6,705 bases of DNA, from the NCBI GenBank assembly GCA_003554345.1, contig PWGE01000270.1:1-6705 (forward strand), in the 5' to 3' direction. Position 1 is the stretch's first letter; every line of letters begins with the position of its first letter. The DNA comes from Candidatus Sumerlaeota bacterium. Its GTDB lineage: Bacteria; Sumerlaeota; T1SED10-198M. The translations under genes were made by a program, and so were the position numbers. This document shows positions 1-6,492 of the stretch, piece after piece. The notes under the pieces are model-generated. The model ran no database searches. It worked only from the letters and a program-made list of their open reading frames with translations, and was not told where the DNA came from.

Positions 1-1
1 C

Positions 2-256
2 ACCACTCCTAAGAAACCCAACTCAGCCCTGCGAAAAGTGGCACGGGTAAGGCTTTCAAATAAAAAGGAGGTCTCTGCTTATATCCCCGGTGAAGGACAT
101 AATCTTCAGGAACATTCTACCGTCCTTATTCGAGGAGGCAGGGTAAAGGATCTGCCCGGTATACGTTATCATGTAGTTCGCGGTTCTTATGACTGCGGCG
201 GAGTAGACGGCAGACAGCGCTCTCGCTCCAAATACGGTACAAGACGCCCTAAATAA
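2..256 (+). CDS. rpsL: Small ribosomal subunit protein S12 (uS12), 3' part, N-terminus outside window
   Basis: S12 sits at the 30S decoding centre and helps check codon–anticodon pairing. The frame is open from the window edge at position 2 and gives 84 residues, starting [12 protein letters not shown] and ending SKYGTRRPK. By comparison with E. coli S12 (124 codons), about 39 N-terminal residues lie upstream of the window. The GTG at 38 is an internal valine, not a start. The lysine equivalent to E. coli K43 (codon 11–13) and the RVKDLPG loop with the K88 equivalent (codon 146–148) are both present. These are the usual streptomycin-resistance positions, so the sequence shows the wild-type state there. 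The aspartate next to K88, which is methylthiolated in some bacteria, is also kept. The gene is first in the visible str cluster, 40 nt before rpsG. Identity is certain; only its 5' end is unseen. Confidence 0.98.
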   Translation, partial: TTPKKPNSALRKVARVRLSNKKEVSAYIPGEGHNLQEHSTVLIRGGRVKDLPGIRYHVVRGSYDCGGVDGRQRSRSKYGTRRPK

Positions 257-296
257 CTCATGTAAGAAATATTACAGGCAGGGAGGATTGAAGTAA

Positions 297-773
297 ATGC
301 CAAGAAAAAAAACAAAAGATTTTGATCGAAAGATACAACCGGACGAAAGATATGGAAGTTTTCATGTTTCCAAGCTTATTAATTCTATCATGTTAGATGG
401 CAAGAAAAATGTGGCGCGTAAAATTGTCTACGCCTCCCTGGAAGAAGCCACTGCACGAACCAAAGCTGGTGATATTGAGAAGCTGATGGAGCAGGTACTG
501 GAGAATGTAAAGCCGGTGCTGGAAGTAAAATCACGTCGTGTAGGGGGCGCCAACTACCAGGTTCCGGTAGAAGTACGTGAAAAGCGCCGTCTTTCCCTGG
601 CCTTTAAGTGGATTGTTCTTTCAGCTCGAAAGCGCAGTGGAAAAACCATGGTTGAAAAACTCAGCGCTGAACTGACAGATGCCTACAAAAATGAAGGTGG
701 CGCGGTAAGAAAGCGGGAAGACATGCACCGCATGGCTGAAGCCAACAAGGCTTTTGCCCATCTTAACTGGTAA
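297..773 (+). CDS. rpsG: Small ribosomal subunit protein S7 (uS7)
   Basis: S7 binds the 3' major domain of 16S rRNA, nucleates assembly of the 30S head and lines the E-site. The protein has 158 residues, close to the usual 156. Recognisable parts are the N-terminal stretch with DERYGSFHVSKLINSIMLDGK (about 16–36, here in full family context), the signature EVKSRRVGGANYQVP (76–90) and the C-terminal GGAVRKREDMHRMAEANKAF (134–153). The final AHLNW replaces the more common AHYRW. The ATG is set by a strong GGGAGG at 281–286, 10 nt upstream. In E. coli S7 represses its own operon by binding the rpsL–rpsG spacer. That spacer is only 40 nt here and shows no obvious equivalent structure, so this control is not supported by the sequence. 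Co-transcription with rpsL is likely. Confidence 0.98.
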   Translation: MPRKKTKDFDRKIQPDERYGSFHVSKLINSIMLDGKKNVARKIVYASLEEATARTKAGDIEKLMEQVLENVKPVLEVKSRRVGGANYQVPVEVREKRRLSLAFKWIVLSARKRSGKTMVEKLSAELTDAYKNEGGAVRKREDMHRMAEANKAFAHLNW

Positions 774-826
774 TGTTTCTTCCCTGAACAACCTCTAAGA
801 TAACTTTCATTTGAAATACATACTTC

Positions 827-856
827 GACCCGGTTGTTAAAAACCGGGTCATTTTC
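827..856 (+). terminator. Perfect 9-bp hairpin with short T tract between rpsG and fusA (weak terminator or attenuator)
   Basis: GACCCGGTT (827–835) and AACCGGGTC (842–850) are exact reverse complements around a 6-nt loop, GTTAAA. ATTTTC follows directly. The stem is GC-rich and lies in the middle of the only spacer over 100 nt in the window, 54 nt after rpsG. The T tract has only four Ts, so it fits partial termination, attenuation or an mRNA-processing or stabilising hairpin better than a full stop. I found no convincing promoter between it and fusA, which argues that at least some transcripts must read through. Confidence 0.55.
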
Positions 857-891
857 ATGAAACTAGAAAAAAAAGAACAAAGGAGAGAGTA

Positions 892-2976
892 ATGGCAAAT
901 TTCCCTGATTTATATAAAATACGAAACGTAGGTATTATGGCACATATTGATGCCGGTAAAACCACACTCACTGAACGCCTGCTCTTTTATACCGGCAGAA
1001 CACATAAAATGGGAGAAACTCATGATGGTGCTTCCGAGATGGACTGGATGGAGCAGGAAAAAGAACGGGGCATCACCATCACATCTGCCTGTACCCAGTG
1101 CTACTGGAAGGGATACACCTATAATATCATTGACACTCCCGGCCATGTTGATTTTACTATTGAAGTGGAAAGATCAATACGTGTACTGGATTCTGCGGTA
1201 GCTATTTTCTGTGCTGTAGGCGGAGTAGAGCCCCAATCTGAAACCGTCTGGCATCAGGCAGATAAATATAAAGTGCCCCGCCTGGCATACATAAACAAAA
1301 TGGACCGGATAGGGGCGGATTTTCATGAAGCTGTAAAGACGATGAAAAAGAAACTGGGTGCTCATCCCCTGGTTATGCAATATCCCCTTGGAAAAGAGGA
1401 CTCTTTCAGGGGAGTGGTCGACCTCATCAGTATGAAGGCATATATCTGGGACCTGGAAACCAGCCGCCAGGATAAAGGTGTCAACTTTTCTGTGGAAGAT
1501 GTCCCCGGGGAATATATGGAAGAAGTAGAAGAAGCAAGGGAACACTTCATGGAAACCCTTTGTGAAAAAGATGAGGACTTCATGGAAAAATATTTATACG
1601 GTGAAGCTCTCTCCGCTGATGAAATTCAAGAAACCATTCGTTCTCTTACCCTGAAATCAATCATCACGCCTGTATTATGTGGTTCAGCTTATAAAAATAT
1701 TGCTGTTCAGCCTCTATTGGATGCCATCATTAATTATTTACCTGCCCCGACCCAGGTTCCCCCTGTCACCGGACATCATCCTGATTCAGAAGAGATCGAG
1801 GAACGTCATGCCTCCTTCAATGAACCACTGGCCGGATTGGTGTTTAAAATAATGAGCGACCCTTTTATGGGAAAACTCTGTTTTATAAGGATTTATTCCG
1901 GACGTCTTGACGCCAATTCCTACGCCTTGAATTCCATTAGTGGATCTATTGAAAAAGTAGGAAGACTGGTAAAGTTACATGCCAACAAGAAAGAAGATGT
2001 TAAATCTCTTTATGCTGGCGATATCGGTGCTATCATCGGAGCAAAAAATGTATCTACCGGTGACACCCTATGCGATCCTGATTATCCAATATGCCTGGAA
2101 AACCTGGACTTTCCCGAAACCGTCATTTCCATTTCTATCGAACCTGAATCCCGGGCAGACCAGGAAAAACTCTCAAAAGGACTCAACGCCCTGGCCGCAG
2201 AAGACCCTTCTTTCCAGGTAAACAGTAATGAAGAAACCGGTGAAACAGTCATATCAGGCATGGGCGAACTTCACCTGGAAGTCATTGTTGACAGATTGAA
2301 AAGAGAATTTGGAGTGTCTGCCAATATTGGTGAGCCCAAAGTCGCATACAGGGAAACCCTCACCAGAGAAGTAACAGTAGAAGCCAAGCATGTCAAGCAG
2401 TCGGGAGGTCATGGTCAGTACGCGCATGCCAAAGCCATTATTAAACCCAAAGACCCCGGTTTTGGTTTTGAGTTCAGTAATAAGATAGTCAGGGGTGTTA
2501 TTCCCAAAGAATACATCCCCTCTGTAGAAAAGGGCATCATTGAATCCATGTCCATGGGTTCGCTGGCAGGCTATCCGATTGTTGATTTAAAGGTAGAGCT
2601 GATTGATGGTTCCTACCATGAAGTAGACTCTTCAGAAATGGCTTTTCGAATTGCAGGCAACCAATTGATGCGTGAAGCTGCCAGGAAAGGAAAGCCTATC
2701 TTACTGGAACCTCTCATGCAATTAGAGGTCATAACTCCGGAAGAATACATGGGGGATATTATCGGATATCTCCAGGGAAAGCGCGCTAAAATCGAAAAGA
2801 TCGACATAAAGAAAACCCGGAACATTCTCAAGTGTTTCGCCCCTCTGAAAGAAATGTTCGGATTTTCCACTATATTGCGCAATTTATCGCAGGGACGGGC
2901 AACATACACTATGCAGTTCTCACATTATGCCGAAGTACCCACCTCAATTTTAGAAGATTTGTTGACAAATAAATAA
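892..2976 (+). CDS. fusA: Elongation factor G (translocase GTPase)
   Basis: EF-G uses GTP to move tRNAs and mRNA through the ribosome and, with RRF, recycles it. The 694-residue length is normal. The G domain has all five motifs: AHIDAGKTT (17–25), RGITIT (59–64), DTPGH (81–85, with catalytic His85), NKMD (135–138) and GSA (264–266). Domain II follows at about 290–400, domain III contains GMGELHLE (456–463), domain IV spans about 480–600 with the tip [10 protein letters not shown] carrying His576, and domain V holds [10 protein letters not shown] (651–660). Some normally near-invariant positions differ: SGGHGQYAH (504–512) in place of SGGRGQYGH, and GYLQGKRA (625–632) in place of GDLnx[14 protein letters not shown] (120–130) resembles EF-Gs found in genomes with more than one copy. 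The start is set by AGGAG at 881–885. It is a functional translational GTPase by motif; whether it is the sole EF-G is unknown. Confidence 0.97.
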   Translation: MANFPDLYKIRNVGIMAHIDAGKTTLTERLLFYTGRTHKMGETHDGASEMDWMEQEKERGITITSACTQCYWKGYTYNIIDTPGHVDFTIEVERSIRVLDSAVAIFCAVGGVEPQSETVWHQADKYKVPRLAYINKMDRIGADFHEAVKTMKKKLGAHPLVMQYPLGKEDSFRGVVDLISMKAYIWDLETSRQDKGVNFSVEDVPGEYMEEVEEAREHFMETLCEKDEDFMEKYLYGEALSADEIQETIRSLTLKSIITPVLCGSAYKNIAVQPLLDAIINYLPAPTQVPPVTGHHPDSEEIEERHASFNEPLAGLVFKIMSDPFMGKLCFIRIYSGRLDANSYALNSISGSIEKVGRLVKLHANKKEDVKSLYAGDIGAIIGAKNVSTGDTLCDPDYPICLENLDFPETVISISIEPESRADQEKLSKGLNALAAEDPSFQVNSNEETGETVISGMGELHLEVIVDRLKREFGVSANIGEPKVAYRETLTREVTVEAKHVKQSGGHGQYAHAKAIIKPKDPGFGFEFSNKIVRGVIPKEYIPSVEKGIIESMSMGSLAGYPIVDLKVELIDGSYHEVDSSEMAFRIAGNQLMREAARKGKPILLEPLMQLEVITPEEYMGDIIGYLQGKRAKIEKIDIKKTRNILKCFAPLKEMFGFSTILRNLSQGRATYTMQFSHYAEVPTSILEDLLTNK

Positions 2977-2989
2977 AAAAAGTTAGACT
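2962..2989 (+). promoter_or_regulatory. Candidate sigma-70-type promoter for the S10 operon
   Basis: A perfect -35 box TTGACA (2962–2967) is followed after 16 nt of A-rich spacer by TAGACT (2984–2989), a 4/6 match to TATAAT. The -35 lies inside the last codons of fusA and the -10 lies just after its stop. Transcription would begin near 2996, giving a leader of about 70 nt before rpsJ. The position, directly ahead of the S10 genes and where tuf would normally sit, supports a real role. The -10 is imperfect, and the -35 also encodes protein, so chance occurrence is possible. Confidence 0.45.
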
Positions 2990-3054
2990 ATTCGCTCACA
3001 TTATTGGTTGGTTAGAAGGCTATTTTTTCAAGCTGACTAAAAAAATCTAATGAA

Positions 3055-3067
3055 GAGGATTATAATG
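3055..3067 (+). promoter_or_regulatory. rpsJ ribosome binding site with competing out-of-frame ATG
   Basis: GAGG at 3055–3058 is 11 nt from the rpsJ ATG (3070) but only 6 nt from another ATG at 3065. The 3065 ATG is in a different frame and would give just 11 codons, ending at TAA 3098–3100 inside rpsJ. No other in-frame rpsJ start exists nearby, so 3070 remains the start by homology ([10 protein letters not shown]). The nearer ATG could lower rpsJ initiation or simply be neutral. Confidence 0.5.
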
Positions 3068-3069
3068 CG

Positions 3070-3378
3070 ATGCCAAGGCAAAAGATTCGTATCAAATTAA
3101 AAGCTTTTGACTGCCGGCTTCTGGAGACGTCGGTACAGGACATTATTGAACAGGTCAAGAATACCGGGACCAGTGTGAGAGGGCCTGTACCATTGCCCAT
3201 CAAGATTGAGAAGTTTTGTGTCAACCGTTCTCCACACATCGACAAAAAGTCCCGGGAACAATTCGAAATACGGACCCACAAGCGCTTACTTGATATTATT
3301 GACCCCAACGATAAGACTATTGAAGCCCTGACCAACCTGGAGTTACCGGCAGGCGTTGAGGTAGATATTAAGCAATAA
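3070..3378 (+). CDS. rpsJ: Small ribosomal subunit protein S10 (uS10, NusE)
   Basis: S10 is a 30S head protein. As NusE it also pairs with NusB and contacts NusG, linking ribosomes to RNA polymerase and supporting rRNA antitermination. The 102 residues match the family length. The N-terminal [10 protein letters not shown] (5–14), the long ribosome-embedded loop around [20 protein letters not shown] (53–72) and the C-terminal [11 protein letters not shown] (92–102) are all typical. The segment [11 protein letters not shown] resembles alphaproteobacterial S10, although other genes here do not point that way. It is the first gene of the S10 operon, 93 nt after fusA with no tuf between, and 37 nt before rplC. 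In E. coli the S10 leader is controlled by L4. The leader here is short, and I see only a weak interrupted stem (TTAG/CTAA and GCT/AGC, 3012–3040), so that control is not demonstrated. Confidence 0.98.
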   Translation: MPRQKIRIKLKAFDCRLLETSVQDIIEQVKNTGTSVRGPVPLPIKIEKFCVNRSPHIDKKSREQFEIRTHKRLLDIIDPNDKTIEALTNLELPAGVEVDIKQ

Positions 3379-3415
3379 TATCACCTGTATATGTATACAT
3401 AAAGGAGATATAAAA

Positions 3416-4039
3416 ATGTCCCAAGGATTGATCGGCAAAAAAATCGGGATGACATCAATATGCACAGAAGAGGGCAAAGTAATACCGGTTACCGTCATAC
3501 AGGCCGGGCCGTGTACTGTTGTGCAAAAGAAAGAAGATGAAAAAGACGGTTACACTGCCCTGCAACTGGGATACGGAACAATAAAGAAAGAACATAAAGT
3601 GCCCAACCCGATGAAAGGACACTTCAAGAAGCATAATCTGCCCTGTTTCAAGACACTGAGCGAATTTCGTTTTCCTGAAAGCACGGATTACGAAATCGGC
3701 GCCAGTGTTGATGTTTCTCTTTTTGAGGAAGGAGACAGTGTCCTTGTTACCGGAAAAAGCAAGGGACGTGGTTTTACCGGCGTCTTGAAGAGATGGAATA
3801 TGAGTGGCGGACCGGCATCTCATGGTTCCCGTGCGTACCGCATACCAGGTGCCCAGGGACAATGTGCTGATCCGGCACGCGTTTTCAAGGGAAAACGCGG
3901 TCCCGGTCGATATGGAAATAAAAAAACAACCATACAAAATCTTGAAGTTATCAGGGTATTAGCAGACAAAAACCTGATACTGGTAAAGGGTTCAGTACCC
4001 GGTCCACGCAAAGGTTTACTCATAATCAGGAAAAAATAA
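3416..4039 (+). CDS. rplC: Large ribosomal subunit protein L3 (uL3)
   Basis: L3 binds 23S rRNA early in 50S assembly, and its long loop reaches towards the peptidyl-transferase centre. The 207 residues match the short bacterial form. Signatures are [10 protein letters not shown] (4–13) at the start, [15 protein letters not shown] (113–127), the extended loop GGPASHGS…[21 protein letters not shown] (131–164) and [10 protein letters not shown] (172–181). Gln149 in PGAQGQ aligns with E. coli Gln150, which PrmB methylates. Modification is therefore possible, but it depends on a PrmB that is not in this window. The ATG is preceded by AAGGAG (3402–3407) at 8 nt spacing. It lies 22 nt before rplD and is probably translated from the same S10-operon mRNA. 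Nothing suggests truncation or transfer. Confidence 0.98.
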   Translation: MSQGLIGKKIGMTSICTEEGKVIPVTVIQAGPCTVVQKKEDEKDGYTALQLGYGTIKKEHKVPNPMKGHFKKHNLPCFKTLSEFRFPESTDYEIGASVDVSLFEEGDSVLVTGKSKGRGFTGVLKRWNMSGGPASHGSRAYRIPGAQGQCADPARVFKGKRGPGRYGNKKTTIQNLEVIRVLADKNLILVKGSVPGPRKGLLIIRKK

Positions 4040-4061
4040 CAAGGAAACGAGGTAAAGGAAA

Positions 4062-4685
4062 ATGGCAACCATAACATTATATAATTCCAGCGGACAAAAA
4101 GAAGGAACGAAAGATTTGCCTGATATACCTCAACCCGACCGTTTACCCGGTCTTTTATGGGAAGGCATCGTCAATTACAATGCCAATCAAAGGCGGGGTA
4201 CAGCCAGCACAAAAGGTCGCAGTGAAGTAAACAAGAGTAAACGAAAACCCTGGCCTCAAAAAGGCAGGGGCACCGCTCGCGCCGGCAGCGCTGCTTCTCC
4301 TATCTGGCGAGGCGGAGGAGTCACCTTCGGACCCAAACCACGGGATTTTTCCTACAAGCTGCCAGGCACTAAAAAGAAGAAAATTTACCAGGCTCTGTGG
4401 CGCTATAAAGTACTTAATGATAAGGTTTCCGTGATTAAAAGTTTTCAGTTTACCAAACCCAGTACCAAAGCTTTTGCTGAAATACTGACAAATATGGAGC
4501 TTGACAAAAGCAAAGTGCTGGTTATCACCAGAGAAACAGATAAAAAGGTTTACTATTCTGCTCGCAATTTACCGCAGGTAAAGGTATTGCCCTTAAATAA
4601 TGTAAATCTTTTTGATCTGGCAAAATACGACAACATTCTGATAACTGAAGAATTATTGTCGGTTATCGAAGGAGTGGTACAATGA
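4062..4685 (+). CDS. rplD: Large ribosomal subunit protein L4 (uL4)
   Basis: L4 is an early 50S assembly protein whose extended loop forms part of the exit-tunnel constriction with L22. In E. coli it also represses the S10 operon. The protein has 207 residues. The loop runs from about 43 to 95 with QRRGTASTKGRSEV (43–56), RKPWPQKGRGTARAG (61–75) and SPIWRGGGVTFGPKPRDFSY (79–98). The globular C-terminal part has VLVITRE (152–158) and YYSARNLPQVKV (164–175). The tip of the loop is unusual: the family pattern is KPWRQKGTGRAR, whereas here Pro65 replaces Arg, and Arg69 and Thr71 stand where Thr and Arg are usual. GAGG at 4049–4052 is 9 nt from the ATG. AAAGGA at 4054–4059 is too close to be the main site. 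The stop overlaps the rplW start as ATGA (4682–4685), implying translational coupling. Confidence 0.98.
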   Translation: MATITLYNSSGQKEGTKDLPDIPQPDRLPGLLWEGIVNYNANQRRGTASTKGRSEVNKSKRKPWPQKGRGTARAGSAASPIWRGGGVTFGPKPRDFSYKLPGTKKKKIYQALWRYKVLNDKVSVIKSFQFTKPSTKAFAEILTNMELDKSKVLVITRETDKKVYYSARNLPQVKVLPLNNVNLFDLAKYDNILITEELLSVIEGVVQ

Positions 4686-4960
4686 AATCGCCCCATGACA
4701 TTATCGTGCGACCGCTTTTGACAGAAAAAGCGTCCATGCATTATTTACCGCACAATAAATATTTATTTGAAGTTCATCCTTCTGCTAACAAGATTGAAAT
4801 CCGGGAAGCCATAGAAAAGTGTTTTGATGTCAAGGTTAAAACAGTCAATATCATGACCAGGCGAGGGAAGCTGCGTCGTGTACGACAGGTACCCGGTTAT
4901 CGTAAAAATAGAAAGTTAGCTATCATAGCACTGAAAGAAGGGGAAATAGAAGTCCTGTAA
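4682..4960 (+). CDS. rplW: Large ribosomal subunit protein L23 (uL23)
   Basis: L23 sits at the exit of the 50S tunnel, where it docks trigger factor and the signal recognition particle. The 92 residues are within the normal range. The N-terminal IIVRPLLTEKAS (7–18) contains Glu15, which aligns with E. coli Glu18, the main trigger-factor contact. The β-hairpin region KTVNIMTRRGKLRRVRQVPG (53–72) and the end KLAIIALKEGEIEVL (78–92) are typical. The start overlaps the rplD stop by four bases (ATGA), and GAAGGAG (4668–4674) inside the rplD coding end lies 7 nt upstream, so this start is well supported and coupled to rplD. rplB follows after 12 nt. Confidence 0.97.
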   Translation: MKSPHDIIVRPLLTEKASMHYLPHNKYLFEVHPSANKIEIREAIEKCFDVKVKTVNIMTRRGKLRRVRQVPGYRKNRKLAIIALKEGEIEVL

Positions 4961-4972
4961 GGAGCGACAATC

Positions 4973-5803
4973 ATGCCAATAAAAGAATACAAACCAACAT
5001 CCAATGCCCGACGGGGAATGACAGGCCACTCATTTGATGGTTTAAGCAAGAAGAAGCCTGAGAAGTCCTTACTCGTCAGCAAAAAGAGAAAAAGCGGCAG
5101 AAGCAGCAGTGGTCGTATAGCGGTACGACGTTCCGGAGGCGGGCATAAAAGAAAGTACCGCATTATAGATTTCAAAAGAACAAAAGACGGTATACCGGCC
5201 CGGGTCCGATCCATTGAATACGATCCCAACCGCAGTGCCCGTATTGCTTTACTGGTTTACGCAGATGGAGAAAAAAGATATATTCTCGCACCGATGAATC
5301 TCAAAGAAGGTGATGTCATAGAATCCGGCACCCAGGCTAAAATCAAGACAGGAAACAATCTGCCCATTTCTCATATACCGGTAGGAACCATAGTGCATTG
5401 TATAGAACTCAAACCAGGAAAAGGTGCTCAAATAGTACGAAGCGCCGGCAACTATGCCCATCTGGTAGCAAAAGAAGGTAAGCATGCTCATATACGTCTT
5501 CCTTCCGGGGAAATTCGACTGGTTCAGACGAACTGCAGAGCTACTGTTGGCCAGGTTGGCAATGCCGAACACGAAAATGTGACTCTTGGAAAAGCCGGCA
5601 GGAGTCGCTGGCTGGGCAACCGACCCACCGTAAGGGGAGTGGCCATGAATCCCATTGACCACCCTCATGGCGGAGGAGAAGGAAAATCCAAGGGAAATCA
5701 TCCTGTCACTCCGTGGGGTCAACCCACAAAAGGGTATAAAACCCGTCGCAAAAAAGCAAGTGATAAAATGATTGTTCAAAGAAGAAAAAATAGGAAGAGG
5801 TAA
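4973..5803 (+). CDS. rplB: Large ribosomal subunit protein L2 (uL2)
   Basis: L2 is needed for subunit association and for peptidyl-transferase activity. The protein has 276 residues, the usual length. Visible landmarks are [20 protein letters not shown] (41–60), the OB-fold region around [20 protein letters not shown] (81–100), [16 protein letters not shown] (127–142), [20 protein letters not shown] (207–226) and [10 protein letters not shown] (229–238). His230 aligns with E. coli His229, the residue linked to peptidyl-transfer function. The basic C-terminal tail ([20 protein letters not shown], 256–275) is normal for the family. TAAGGAG (4958–4964) combines the rplW stop with the Shine-Dalgarno, 8 nt from ATG. 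Only 3 nt separate it from rpsS. Confidence 0.98.
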   Translation: MPIKEYKPTSNARRGMTGHSFDGLSKKKPEKSLLVSKKRKSGRSSSGRIAVRRSGGGHKRKYRIIDFKRTKDGIPARVRSIEYDPNRSARIALLVYADGEKRYILAPMNLKEGDVIESGTQAKIKTGNNLPISHIPVGTIVHCIELKPGKGAQIVRSAGNYAHLVAKEGKHAHIRLPSGEIRLVQTNCRATVGQVGNAEHENVTLGKAGRSRWLGNRPTVRGVAMNPIDHPHGGGEGKSKGNHPVTPWGQPTKGYKTRRKKASDKMIVQRRKNRKR

Positions 5804-5806
5804 ATT

Positions 5807-6091
5807 ATGCCTAGATCGTTGAAAAAAGGACCGTACGTACATTCGAGTTTATTCAAGAAGGTTAATGTGGCTCGAGAGAGCGGGAAAAAGGATATCATAA
5901 AAACCTACTCCCGTTCGTCAACGATTATTCCCAAGATGATTGGTATGACCATTGCTGTACACAACGGCAAGAAATTTATTCCCGTCTATGTAACGGAAAA
6001 CATGATTGGTCATAAGCTGGGCGAATTCGCACCCACCCGTACTTTCCGAGTACACGGTGGTAAATTGGCCAGAAGAGTTGTCGAGAAATAA
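5807..6091 (+). CDS. rpsS: Small ribosomal subunit protein S19 (uS19)
   Basis: S19 lies in the 30S head beside S13 and helps form intersubunit bridges and the A-site surroundings. The 94 residues fit the family. Landmarks are [10 protein letters not shown] (2–11), the [15 protein letters not shown] segment (32–46), [20 protein letters not shown] (49–68) and [12 protein letters not shown] (69–80). Two small departures from the usual pattern are Lys43, where Glu or Asp is common after Pro, and Val82 in FRVHGG, where FRGHGG or a close variant is common. Neither breaks the fold signature. The ribosome-binding GAGG (5797–5800) is inside the last rplB codons, 6 nt from ATG. The gene ends in tandem stops TAATAA (6089–6094), 29 nt before rplV. 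Confidence 0.97.
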   Translation: MPRSLKKGPYVHSSLFKKVNVARESGKKDIIKTYSRSSTIIPKMIGMTIAVHNGKKFIPVYVTENMIGHKLGEFAPTRTFRVHGGKLARRVVEK

Positions 6092-6120
6092 TAAGTTTCT
6101 GGAAAAGAGGGAAATAGAAA

Positions 6121-6471
6121 ATGAGTAACATTAAAGAGAAAGAGCGTATCAGCAAAGCTTCAGGCAAGTGGCTTATGATATCTCCGCACAAAGCGAGGCT
6201 GGTTGCTGATATGATTCGATACAAAAAGGTTCCTCAGGCTCTGGAACAACTGGAATTCAGTGACAAGAAGGCCGCCGGCATGATAAGAAAAATACTGCTT
6301 TCTGCAGTTTCCAATGCAGAAGCTCATCATGCCGAAGATCCGGAAGAATCAATTGTAGCTATCCAGGTTGGTCCCGCCGGCAATCTAAAAAGAATGCAGC
6401 CGCGGGCTTTTGGACGTGCTACCGTCCGACTCAAGCGACGTTCGCATATCTGGATAGAATTATATAAATAA
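6121..6471 (+). CDS. rplV: Large ribosomal subunit protein L22 (uL22)
   Basis: L22 contacts all domains of 23S rRNA, and its long β-hairpin forms the exit-tunnel constriction with L4. The 116 residues are normal. The globular part shows KWLMISPHKARLVADMIR (16–33) and FSDKKAAGMIRKILLSAVSN (46–65). The hairpin is VGPAGNLKRMQPRAFGRA (83–100), closing with LKRRSHIWIEL (104–114). The usual hairpin wording is VDEGPxLKRxxPRAxGRA, so the residues ahead of LKR are changed here without a length change in my alignment. Macrolide-resistance changes in other bacteria map to this hairpin, but no phenotype can be claimed. GAGGG (6107–6111) lies 9 nt from ATG. It sits 18 nt before rpsC, in standard S10-operon order. 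Confidence 0.97.
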   Translation: MSNIKEKERISKASGKWLMISPHKARLVADMIRYKKVPQALEQLEFSDKKAAGMIRKILLSAVSNAEAHHAEDPEESIVAIQVGPAGNLKRMQPRAFGRATVRLKRRSHIWIELYK

Positions 6472-6476
6472 AAAAT

Positions 6477-6492
6477 AAGGGAGGATAGTGTG
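6477..6492 (+). promoter_or_regulatory. Strong Shine-Dalgarno that fixes the GTG start of rpsC
   Basis: AAGGGAGG (6477–6484) is followed after 5 nt by GTG (6490–6492). Another GTG at 6488 is out of frame. The in-frame reading from 6490 gives MGQKVHPIGFRLG, the conserved S3 N-terminus, so this GTG is the start. Confidence 0.85.

Noticed and set aside
38-256. A complete 72-residue protein starting at GTG 38
   Set aside because: The frame stays open to the window edge upstream and encodes S12 sequence ([12 protein letters not shown]), so this GTG is an internal valine codon of rpsL.
261-276. Inverted repeat TGTAA…TTACA between rpsL and rpsG
   Set aside because: Five AT-rich base pairs are too weak to call a hairpin or operator.
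811-840. TTGAAA as a -35 of a fusA promoter
   Set aside because: At 16–18 nt spacing the best -10 is TGTTAA, only 3/6 matching, and it overlaps the hairpin.
947-1201. 84-codon plus-strand frame inside fusA
   Set aside because: It is fully contained in the EF-G coding region in another frame, without its own ribosome binding site or any known motif.
3061-3066. Perfect TATAAT just before rpsJ
   Set aside because: There is no -35 at suitable spacing (the nearest, CTGACT at 3033–3038, is 22 nt away), no extended -10, and transcription would begin after the rpsJ start codon.
3390-3401. Perfect 12-bp palindrome TATGTATACATA upstream of rplC
   Set aside because: A 12-bp palindrome is expected about once or twice by chance in a window of this size. 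It is AT-rich, unrepeated and inside an operon, so an operator role is not supported.
3455-3937. 160-codon open frame on the minus strand opposite rplC
   Set aside because: It lies wholly antisense to a certain gene, resembles no family I know and has no supporting context. It is a shadow of rplC coding sequence.
5249-5842. 197-codon open frame on the minus strand opposite rplB and the start of rpsS
   Set aside because: It is antisense to two certain ribosomal-protein genes, with no recognisable motif. Long shadow frames are common opposite such genes.
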